Shown: one piece after another, positions 17,618 through 24,532 of the stretch
Layout: every line of letters begins with the position of its first letter
How positions within the stretch are numbered: the first letter of the stretch is position 1
DNA from: Melioribacter roseus
GTDB taxonomy: Bacteria; Bacteroidota; Ignavibacteria; Ignavibacteriales; Melioribacteraceae
Reading direction: 5' to 3'
Assembly (NCBI GenBank): GCA_020724265.1
Contig: DYHH01000029.1
Coordinates: forward strand, 1-49,713
DNA: 49,713 nt
Position numbers and translations under genes: made by a program
Notes under the pieces: model-generated
What the model was told of the DNA's origin: nothing
Databases searched by the model: none
The model's input: only the letters and a program-made list of their open reading frames with translations

Positions 17618-17653
17618 TAACAATTACAATAATAATAATTTAGGAGACAGAAG

Positions 17654-18804
17654 ATGAAAAAGTACTTAGTATTATTACTATTTATTCTTTTATGGGGGGG
17701 TATGCACAAACAACATTAACTAATTATGAAGAGTTCTTTATCTGGGTAATTAATAATACAAATAGACATGAAATAAAATTATATGCTGAACTAATTAGTG
17801 AACCTTATGTGGAGTGTTGGGATGTTGTAAGCAGAGATTGGGGACCTGGATGGGAAGATCATCATCCATTAACAGCAAAATATCCTGGAGGTTTAAGTGA
17901 AGGGTCAACTAATAAAGCAGATGGTTATTTTGGCGTTGACTATGCTTACGATGACCAAGGGAACTCACCACTTTTAGGTCTTGGTAAATATAGAATTACA
18001 ATCTATGAAAATGGTACACCAACAGACGCAGTTATGTTTTTTGATTTGAGAACTGGCCATTTAGGTGAGCAGATTAGTACTCCAGATGTAACGTTTTATT
18101 ATGATGCTACAGATAAAAAAATTTATTATGATCGATATAACAAAGAAATTGTTACAAGCGAAACTATATGGAATATGCGTGATAATGTTTATTTAATCCC
18201 CACAGAGTTAGAACCATTCCCTCCAGAATCCTTCAATGTAGGTTCAGCTAATAATCACCCAATGCTTACTTGGAGTCATACACCGATGGAGGATACATAT
18301 AGAACAGGATATGCTCTCTACAGGGCTTATGGTCCTATTGGTAATCCAACTACTTCTTTTCACAAGTTTGCTACTGTTGGAAAATATACGACGTCCTACG
18401 TTGATTATAGTTTTGACTTAGGCTCAATGTGGACTGTATATTATAAAATGACAGCGATAAACGGAAGTAGAGAATCAGTTTTTACCCCTACAAAAAGTAT
18501 TAATATAGCTATTCCGAAAACCGGGGAAGATTCAAAAGAGATTGTTTTTTCGCTTAATCAAAACTATCCAAACCCATTTAATCCAACAACAACAATTTCA
18601 TATTCAATTCCAAGTGATGAACATGTTACATTAAAAGTGTATAACACATTAGGTGAAGAGGTTGCCGAGCTAGTAAACGAGGTAAAAATAGCAGGTGTCT
18701 ATAGCACAGATTTTAATGCTGAAAATCTGCCAAGCGGTATTTATTTTTATACTATCGCTGCTGGTAAATATACCAACACTAAAAAGTTATTGTTAATCAA
18801 ATAG
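17654..18804 (+). CDS. Secreted fibronectin-III-like T9SS protein, leader out of frame
   Basis: The natural start at 17654 (ribosome site GGAG, 7 nt spacing) gives a classic signal peptide, MKKYLVLLLFILLWGG. A G7 run at 17694-17700 then throws the frame off, and translation would stop 22 codons in. One extra G would continue as YAQTTLTNYEEFF into the mature protein, which is open to 18804. As it stands, only a leaderless product from the ATG at 17692 is in frame. The body has an fn3-like part (HPMLTWSHTPMEDTYRTGYA; VYYKMTAINGSRES) and a type A sorting domain (NYPNPFNPTTTISYSIP, ending KKLLLIK). It is the paralogue of 1670-2796. Either a phase-off allele or a one-base sequencing error. Confidence 0.8.
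17694..17700 (+). repeat. Poly-G (G7) run in a signal-peptide coding region
   Basis: Seven G at the end of the leader codons. In frame with the mature protein this tract would need 8 (or 5) G. The equivalent tract of the left paralogue is G9, so the length differs between copies while the flanking DNA (AAAAGTACTTAGTATTATTA and beyond) is almost identical. Confidence 0.85.
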
Positions 18805-18816
18805 TATCAAATGACC
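18793..18816 (+). repeat. T9SS-gene 3' end motif
   Basis: A 24-nt string covering the last codons, the stop and 12 nt beyond (it includes AATCAAATAGTATCAAATGA followed by CC) is repeated exactly at 49661-49684 at the end of another T9SS gene. A two-mismatch version covers the stop of the left PQQ gene. The extension past the stop codon means it is not just a conserved protein end. Confidence 0.65.
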
Positions 18817-18837
18817 TAATCATGAAATAATTCTAAG

Positions 18838-18871
18838 AACACGGCATATCTTTTTCGAAATGCCGTGTTTT
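18838..18871 (+). terminator. Intercistronic hairpin inside the right T9SS cassette
   Basis: AACACGGCAT and ATGCCGTGTT form a perfect 10-bp stem with a 12-nt loop, followed by TTTTAG. It has the form of a weak rho-independent terminator placed between the two cassette genes, 16 nt before the next ATG. It could uncouple expression of the second gene from the first. Confidence 0.7.
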
Positions 18872-18887
18872 AGCGAGGAATTAAACT

Positions 18888-20438
18888 ATGAAAAATATTA
18901 AATCATTTTTACTACTTATAATGTTATTAAATATTGTATCCTTTTCACAAACACAAGAAAAAATACCGTGGTCATCACTAGCAGATTCACCATGGCCTGT
19001 ATTGCGAGGAGATGTGCAAGGAACAAAGCGTTCTATAAATGTAGGCCCAAAAACTCCGAATATCATTTGGAAAAAAACCTATCCAACAGGTATCGTAAAT
19101 GGTCCAGTGCTAGATGAAAACGGAAGATTATACTTTGGTTCAAGAACAGCTCCTTTTTCAGCTACTGAGAATAACTTTTATTGTATCGATTCAGAAGGTG
19201 AAGAATTTTGGAGATACCCAACTCCAACTTTCCTTGCAACTGATACAGCACCATTGATATCAAAAGATGGGACAATTTATTTTGCTTCTCAAAATACGCA
19301 CTTCTATGCTCTTAATCCTGACGGGACATTAAAATGGAATTATAATTCGGAAAATAGATTTTTTTCCCGAAATTTAATCTCGGATAAAGAAGGTAATATT
19401 TATGCAGGTAACATTGACTCACTTTTTTGTTTTACACCGGAAGGAACTGTAAAATTCAAAAAATTTATTGAGCCTTATTTTAGTTCACCTACTGTTTTTT
19501 CACCTTCAGGGGATAGATTTTATTTGTTCAACAATTTTTATAAAGATGATATTTATACTGATTACTTACTAGCAATTGACCTTGAAGGAGAAACAATTTG
19601 GAAAAAGAAGTTTGCCGATTTAGTAGGAGATTCCTTCCTTGTAGATAACAGTGGTAAGATTTACGTTATGGGTAAAGAGTTAGAGGATTCAACCAAATAT
19701 CGTGGTATAATCTGTTTAGATGAAGATGGTAGTACAATTTGGAAATCTAATTTTTATGAAAGTGACAACCAAGGAAGTCCCACTATGGATAAATATGGAA
19801 ATATTATATACCCAATTTATAACGGACTAGCATCAATTGATTATGATGGAAATCCTCGCTGGGTTTTCGAAGTTGAGATTGATAGTAGTTATATTCATCC
19901 GATTGAAGGATTTATTCATTCATTAATTTGTGATGACGAAGGGACAGTATTTGCTGGTTCTACACTTGGAAATTTTTTCTATGCAATAAGTAGCGAAGGT
20001 GAATTGCTATGGAAAATTCCATTATTCGGACAATTTTCTGATGCACCTGCTGTGATAACTGAGGATGGAACACTTTACATAGGTCTTTCTTATGGCTTTG
20101 GTGGTATCCCAGTTGTTGATAATCTAATCGCAATAAAAGACAATCCAAACTCAATAAAAGAAGAAGAGCTGCCAAGTGAATATAAATTAGAACAAAACTA
20201 TCCAAATCCATTTAACCCAAGTACAACAATAAAATTCAGTCTGCCGGAAAGAAGTGAAGTAAAACTTTCTATTTATAACTTACTCGGGCAAGAAATAGAG
20301 GTACTCTTCCAAGGCGAAAAAGAAGCTGGAAGTTATGAGTATGTATTTGAGAATAAGAGCTTAAGTACGGGAGTGTACTTTTACGTTTTGGAATCTAAGC
20401 AAGTAAGATTAAGTCGCAAGATGTTGCTGATAAAATAG
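18888..20438 (+). CDS. Secreted PQQ-like beta-propeller protein with T9SS sorting domain
   Basis: 516 residues, with a GAGG ribosome site 8 nt before the ATG. A signal peptide (MKNIKSFLLLIMLLNIVSFS) is followed by QTQEKIPWSSLADSPWP, nearly identical to the left paralogue. PQQ-type blades fill residues ~45-420 (IYFASQNTHFYALNPDGTLK; VFAGSTLGNFFYAISSEGEL; LYIGLSYGFGG). The type A T9SS domain at the end (NYPNPFNPSTTIKFSLP, ending SRKMLLIK) is ~90% identical to that of the 47-1609 protein, while the blades are much more diverged. An extracellular or surface location is expected; the ligand is unknown. It is the second gene of the right cassette. Confidence 0.9.
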   Translation: MKNIKSFLLLIMLLNIVSFSQTQEKIPWSSLADSPWPVLRGDVQGTKRSINVGPKTPNIIWKKTYPTGIVNGPVLDENGRLYFGSRTAPFSATENNFYCIDSEGEEFWRYPTPTFLATDTAPLISKDGTIYFASQNTHFYALNPDGTLKWNYNSENRFFSRNLISDKEGNIYAGNIDSLFCFTPEGTVKFKKFIEPYFSSPTVFSPSGDRFYLFNNFYKDDIYTDYLLAIDLEGETIWKKKFADLVGDSFLVDNSGKIYVMGKELEDSTKYRGIICLDEDGSTIWKSNFYESDNQGSPTMDKYGNIIYPIYNGLASIDYDGNPRWVFEVEIDSSYIHPIEGFIHSLICDDEGTVFAGSTLGNFFYAISSEGELLWKIPLFGQFSDAPAVITEDGTLYIGLSYGFGGIPVVDNLIAIKDNPNSIKEEELPSEYKLEQNYPNPFNPSTTIKFSLPERSEVKLSIYNLLGQEIEVLFQGEKEAGSYEYVFENKSLSTGVYFYVLESKQVRLSRKMLLIK

Positions 20439-20445
20439 TATCTCC

Positions 20446-20473
20446 GTAGAGTCTTCATTAATGAAGACTCTAC
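20446..20473. repeat. Perfect 28-bp palindrome
   Basis: Arms GTAGAGTCTTCATT and AATGAAGACTCTAC, each 14 nt, with no spacer. It begins 7 bp after the stop of the PQQ gene. There is no U-run, so it may be a cruciform or REP-like element; it could still slow transcription. Confidence 0.8.
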
Positions 20474-20499
20474 ACCAACTAATCTGATAAAAAAGTAAC

Positions 20500-20517
20500 C
20501 GCAGACATTTGTCTGCG
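20500..20517. repeat. CGCAGAC hairpin
   Basis: CGCAGAC and GTCTGCG with a 4-nt loop. Same arm sequence as the hairpins at 20580-20600 and 3130-3150, making a three-member family in this window. Confidence 0.7.
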
Positions 20518-20548
20518 TGAATACATAACGCGTAATCTATAAACCACA

Positions 20549-20708
20549 AGATTCTTTTTGCTATATCGAGGGGTTATCACCGCAGACGTGAAGTCTGCGG
20601 TTACAAATATTCAACGTTGCTTGTTAACCAAAGCAACCTTCGAGGAAAAAGAACTTAAGCAGCAAACTCTTACCTCGAAGGTTTCTGAAGTAAAAATCCC
20701 CGGGATTT
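20549..20708 (-). repeat. Composite hairpin repeat, right copy (inverted)
   Basis: Read on the minus strand it has the same order as 3000-3181: AAATCCCGGGGATTT, a 49-nt hairpin (20635-20683) with AACCTTCGAGG/CCTCGAAGGTT arms, a spacer, the CCGCAGAC/GTCTGCGG hairpin (20580-20600), and a tail close to TGATAACCCCTCGATATAGC followed by AAAAAGAATCT. It lacks the extra hairpin of the left copy. A second CCCGGGG block in opposite orientation lies at 20760-20772. The entire 20439-20839 gap is repeat material plus the GT2 upstream region. Confidence 0.8.
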
Positions 20709-20839
20709 GTCAGATAAAAAATTATTAACCAAGATTTTTGTTTTCTTATTTATTTAAGAAAATCCCGGGGATGTCTTTCCAAAAATTACATTCTCCCTTT
20801 TTGTATATTGCCACAGTATAAAAATATTTAGTTAATCTT

Positions 20840-21478
20840 ATGCAGCTTTACAAAAACTTTACACCATCAGTTTCTGTAATTGTACCGACATACAACCGGG
20901 AGAAACTTCTTCCCCGTGCATTGGATTCTATTTTAAAACAAACTTTGCACAATTGGGAATGTATTGTTGTTGATGACGGAAGCTCGGACAATACTTTTCA
21001 AGTAGTTAATGAATATCTGGAAACGGATCTTCGTTTTAGATACATGAAACACTCCAACAAAAAACCGCCGCTTACTTTTAATACGGGGATACAAGCATCA
21101 ATCGGCAGGTTTATAACTTTTCTCGGAAGTGATGATGAATACAAACCGGAGCATCTGCAATTGCGTTATGATTTTATGATTAACAATCCTCAAATAGATT
21201 TAATACAAGGCGGATTAGAAATTATCGGTCACCCGTATGTAAAAGATAAAAATGATTTATCAAAAGAAATTCATATCTCAGAATGTAAAGTGGGCGGAAC
21301 CTTTTTCGGCAAGCGTGAAGTCTTTTTTGAATTAGAAGGTTTCCGTGATTTGAAATATGCCGATGATACAGATTTTTGGGAGAGAGCGAATAAAAAATTT
21401 AATATTACCGATGTAGATTTTCCGACTTATATTTATTACCGGGACACACCGGATAGTATTTGCAGTAATATTAAGTAG
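20840..21478 (+). CDS. Glycosyltransferase family 2
   Basis: 212 residues, short for the family but covering the whole GT-A catalytic core. The nucleotide-binding start is VSVIVPTYNREKLLPRALDS; ECIVVDDGSSDNT follows, and the metal-binding acidic motif is FLGSDDEY. An RGG-like acceptor loop (LIQGGLEIIG) and YADDTDFWERA provide the likely catalytic Asp. No membrane segments, so it is cytoplasmic and probably adds one sugar to a surface glycan. A truncated copy of its start lies at 17446, on the far side of the T9SS cassette. A hairpin directly follows the stop. Confidence 0.92.
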   Translation: MQLYKNFTPSVSVIVPTYNREKLLPRALDSILKQTLHNWECIVVDDGSSDNTFQVVNEYLETDLRFRYMKHSNKKPPLTFNTGIQASIGRFITFLGSDDEYKPEHLQLRYDFMINNPQIDLIQGGLEIIGHPYVKDKNDLSKEIHISECKVGGTFFGKREVFFELEGFRDLKYADDTDFWERANKKFNITDVDFPTYIYYRDTPDSICSNIK

Positions 21479-21518
21479 AGATTTGATCACGCGAGAGGCG
21501 GACGAGTTAATCAAATCT
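21479..21518 (+). terminator. Hairpin directly after the GT2 stop
   Basis: AGATTTGAT (21479-21487) pairs with ATCAAATCT (21510-21518) around a 22-nt GC-richer loop. The stem is AT-rich and lacks a clean U-run, so termination is only probable. Confidence 0.5.
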
Positions 21519-21557
21519 TCCTTGATAAGTAAAACGAATTTGCTTCAGAAAGCGTGA

Positions 21558-21638
21558 CCAAAAAGTAATGTTTTATTTATATTATCCGCGAATGACGCTA
21601 ATTTTTAAAAATAATTTTATTGAATAATTACTTTTTGG
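21558..21638. repeat. Inverted repeat enclosing a dispersed motif
   Basis: CCAAAAAGTAAT (21558-21569) and ATTACTTTTTGG (21627-21638) are exact inverted copies. They enclose CCGCGAATGACGCTAATT, a motif related to the palindrome at 15863. It lies between convergent GT2 and thioesterase genes. Confidence 0.55.
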
Positions 21639-21647
21639 ACACACTAT

Positions 21648-22064
21648 CTACACAGTGTATTTGGCGATGTAATCTTCCGGGATTTTGGCTGGTCTGCCGG
21701 TTTCAATGTTAATCATAGTATAAATAAACTGTCCTTCGGCAGCGACTTTACCGTTTTCTTTTTTTACAATTTCAAAATTGACAATACTTTGTGAACGGTT
21801 AAAATCTTCAACTTGAGTTCTAACAATTATTTTATCGGTAAGAATTAATGCGCGTTTATAATTTATTTTAACCTGTGAAACAACCCATGTAAATCCGCGT
21901 TCTAAAAAATCTTCCATTGTAACTTTATAATCTTTCCGCATTTGATCATATCTTGCAGCAAGAACATAATCCAAGTACTTTGAATTATGCACATGATTAT
22001 TCATATCGATATCATCAGGTCTTATTGTTAATTCGGTTTCGAAAATTGAGTATTTATTGTTCAT
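21648..22064 (-). CDS. Acyl-CoA thioesterase, hotdog fold
   Basis: 138 residues of the 4-hydroxybenzoyl-CoA thioesterase/YbgC/FadM group. The hallmark is DMNNHVHNSKYLDYVLAARY, with the catalytic-region Asp and the HVHN segment at the start of the central helix, followed by the beta-sheet KINYKRALILTDKIIVRTQV. The family hydrolyses acyl-CoA thioesters in the cytoplasm; chain length is not predictable. It is separated from DUF1028 by three hairpins, so it may be independently transcribed. Confidence 0.88.
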   Translation of the reverse strand: MNNKYSIFETELTIRPDDIDMNNHVHNSKYLDYVLAARYDQMRKDYKVTMEDFLERGFTWVVSQVKINYKRALILTDKIIVRTQVEDFNRSQSIVNFEIVKKENGKVAAEGQFIYTMINIETGRPAKIPEDYIAKYTV

Positions 22065-22079
22065 TCTATTAGCCTTGGC

Positions 22080-22240
22080 AACCTCGAAGGAAAATGCAAG
22101 TTACCTTCGAGGTTTTTCTATACTTTCAAACCTTGAAGGTAAGATCAGTTCTTAAGAGTTCTATATCCTTCAAGGCTGCTTAATTTTGTAATACCCAGTA
22201 ACCTCGAAGGGAAAAGCAAGTTACCTTCGAGGTTTTTTTT
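22080..22240. repeat. Cluster of three CCTTCGAGG-type hairpins
   Basis: Hairpins 1 (22080-22114) and 3 (22200-22234) have AACCTCGAAGG/CCTTCGAGGTT arms and nearly identical loops ending GCAAGTTA, and are followed by T5 and T8 runs. Hairpin 2 (22129-22175) has CCTTGAAGG/CCTTCAAGG arms. Hairpins 1 and 3 read as rho-independent terminators on the plus strand. They fill the gap between the thioesterase and DUF1028 genes. Confidence 0.8.
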
Positions 22241-22276
22241 GTGCCTATTATAATGAGTAGAGTTTCAATATTAACT

Positions 22277-23257
22277 CTAATCACCAAAAGATAAAATTCG
22301 TTGAAGTTCTTCTTCGCTTACATTCAGCAATTCGTTAACCAGTAATCTTGGAGTAAGGATTTTCCAGTTATTGTCTTTACTGAAAACTTCTATAAATATA
22401 GGCAGAGCCGATTCAAGTTCACCGATATTTGTTAATGTAACGGCACGCCAAAATTTCATTTCAAGATTTTCGGGAAATAATTCTTCTGCTTTAGAATATT
22501 CTTTCATTGCTAATTCCATATCACCGTGCTCAATTGCCAAATCGCCCTTGTTCATATGTTCATAAGCTTGATGTACGTTGTATAATCTTCTTAATTCTAT
22601 TAAAGGTTCGGGATGGTCTTCAACATGCAAATCAACTAACCTGTCTTCCCAAACTTTTCCTGTGGATTCGGCTTTAACAACCAATAATGATGCGGATTGT
22701 TTGCCTCTAATATCGCCACCGGCTTCTTCCGCAGCTTCGAGAGTTAATAATAATCTTTCGGCTAAACTGCCTTTTGAATTTTCGAATGCCTCTTTCATTA
22801 CTTTCCATACCGTATCATACTTCATCATATTTGCTTGAACAGAAAATTGATTTCCCTGAAGATGGCCGGCTTCGGGAGTACATTTTTTACCCGAATATGT
22901 TGCTACATTTCCTTCGGCATCAATAATTGCTAATTGCCGGTAATCCCTTCCTTCATCTTCTTCAATCAATTTATCCAAAACTTGTTGTGCATTATATCCA
23001 TCTCTAAGTAGAGCCAAACCGTTTGGTCCGAAAGAAACATTAACAAATGATTGAGTAGCAATAGCCCCAACTCCTGCTTCAGCCCATGATACAATAGTTC
23101 CAACCGAGAACCAATGAGATTGAACTGCCACTCCCATCTCCCCGGTAATTGTATCCCTTGCAACAATACTGTAAGTATGAGCAAGAGGATTTTCTCCATA
23201 AAATGTTTGGGCATTTAATGTTAACAGCAATACTAATAATGTAAAAAGAGCTTTCAT
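22277..23257 (-). CDS. DUF1028 protein with TPR tail, exported
   Basis: 326 residues. A signal peptide (MKALFTLLVLLLTLNAQ) precedes a DUF1028 domain (~residues 25-235), an Ntn-hydrolase-like fold. Family-typical segments are HTYSIVARDTITGEMGVAVQ, AGVGAIATQSFVNVSFGPNG and EDEGRDYRQLAIIDAEGN. The last ~85 residues contain TPR-like helices (DLAIEHGDMELAMKEYSKAE; AVTLTNIGELESALPIFIEV). DUF1028 proteins have been proposed to be amidohydrolases or peptidoglycan-related, but the reaction is unproven. The gene lies 19 bp after arginine deiminase, at the end of a tightly packed minus-strand series. Confidence 0.88.
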   Translation of the reverse strand: MKALFTLLVLLLTLNAQTFYGENPLAHTYSIVARDTITGEMGVAVQSHWFSVGTIVSWAEAGVGAIATQSFVNVSFGPNGLALLRDGYNAQQVLDKLIEEDEGRDYRQLAIIDAEGNVATYSGKKCTPEAGHLQGNQFSVQANMMKYDTVWKVMKEAFENSKGSLAERLLLTLEAAEEAGGDIRGKQSASLLVVKAESTGKVWEDRLVDLHVEDHPEPLIELRRLYNVHQAYEHMNKGDLAIEHGDMELAMKEYSKAEELFPENLEMKFWRAVTLTNIGELESALPIFIEVFSKDNNWKILTPRLLVNELLNVSEEELQRILSFGD

Positions 23258-23276
23258 ATAGAATCCTAATTTTATT

Positions 23277-24521
23277 TTACCACTTAATTTCTTTTCTACT
23301 TAAGGGCATTGTCATACAACGGCATCCACCGCCTCCGCGCGCCAATTCGGCTCCTTCAATTGTAATGACACATTTTTTCAGTTTATTTATATCATATTTA
23401 GAAAGATCATCTGATTTAACAACTTCGTAACCGTAATTGTTCAACGCTTCTATTGTATAATTATTTCTTCCGTAACCTAATACTTTGCCGGGGGATAAAG
23501 CGAAAAAGTTAGCACCGCTGTGCCATTGTTCCCGTTCTTGAATCCAATCATCGGAATTACCGCCGCATGAAATTGAATTTAGGTCGATTTTTAATTTTCT
23601 TAATGCGTCCGGTATGTTCTTTTCTTCTTTTATCCAAACAACTTTTCCGTTATCAACTTTTATGTGAACCGTAACAAAATTATGCTGATTGAAAACAACG
23701 GGATCATAACTTAGGCAAGTATCTTTGTCAAGCATTGTAAATACCATATCAAGGTGAATAAAAGATTCTAAAGTTGAAGGAAGTTCTTGAACAATAATGT
23801 GTTTTGGTTTTTTCAACTTTTTGAATTCGTCAATTAAAAAATCAATTCCATGTGAAGTTGTACGTGTACTTAAGCCAATACAAATAACTTCTTCATTTAT
23901 ATTTAGAATATCACCGCCTTCATAAGAAATTAAAGGTGAATAATTATGCTGTTTAACAGGGTTAATTGTTTCTGTATTAAAATCAGGATGATAATTAAAA
24001 AGTGCTTCCATAATAATGGCTTCTCGTTCGCGAACCGGGCTGCTCATTTTTGCAATAAAAACTTTTTCTCCAATTGAAATAGATGCATCACGTGTAAAGA
24101 AAAAATTATGTAGAGGAGGCAATGCATATCTTTCTTTGCTTAGAAATTTTGTAAGCGTATCTTTTGTAATCGGAACACCTTCTATTAATTGTCTGGATAA
24201 TTCTTTCGGGCTTAGAGTTAAAAGATAATCATGCAGACAATCAACGTTTTCATTGGAGCAAATTTTATCGAGAATGTAATCTTTAGCTTCTTCAATCTTC
24301 AAAATACTTTTCAGCAGGTCGGAAATTTCGTAAACTTTTGTAAATCGATTCAAAACAGATTTGAATTGTTTGTATTCTTTTTTGGCAACTGCAAGATTAA
24401 GAATATCGCTGTAAAGTGCTCGTTCAGCGTTAAGGGGAGTCATGTTCTCAACTTCCTGTCCCGGTGTATGAATAATCACACCTTGAAGTTCGCCTATTTC
24501 AGATGAGACATTTATTTTCAT
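23277..24521 (-). CDS. arcA: Arginine deiminase
   Basis: 414 residues, the full family length, with a GGAG ribosome site before the ATG. The enzyme hydrolyses arginine to citrulline and ammonia. Seen in sequence: the N-terminal ELQGVIIHTPGQEVENMTP, the guanidinium-site FTRDASI, EGGDIL, HLDMVFTMLD with the catalytic His/Asp, and the C-terminal nucleophile in GGGGCRCMTMPLSR (Cys402; an extra Cys at 400 is unusual). No ornithine carbamoyltransferase, carbamate kinase or arginine/ornithine antiporter is in the window, so the full ATP-yielding pathway is not encoded here. It starts 11 bp after the M29 aminopeptidase, so the two are probably co-expressed. Confidence 0.95.
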   Translation of the reverse strand: MKINVSSEIGELQGVIIHTPGQEVENMTPLNAERALYSDILNLAVAKKEYKQFKSVLNRFTKVYEISDLLKSILKIEEAKDYILDKICSNENVDCLHDYLLTLSPKELSRQLIEGVPITKDTLTKFLSKERYALPPLHNFFFTRDASISIGEKVFIAKMSSPVREREAIIMEALFNYHPDFNTETINPVKQHNYSPLISYEGGDILNINEEVICIGLSTRTTSHGIDFLIDEFKKLKKPKHIIVQELPSTLESFIHLDMVFTMLDKDTCLSYDPVVFNQHNFVTVHIKVDNGKVVWIKEEKNIPDALRKLKIDLNSISCGGNSDDWIQEREQWHSGANFFALSPGKVLGYGRNNYTIEALNNYGYEVVKSDDLSKYDINKLKKCVITIEGAELARGGGGCRCMTMPLSRKEIKW

Positions 24522-24532
24522 AAAACTCCGTA

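Noticed and set aside
22080-22240. Possible CRISPR-like array from repeated AACCTCGAAGG units
   Set aside because: Only two near-identical units, irregular spacing, strongly self-complementary, and no cas genes; these are hairpins.
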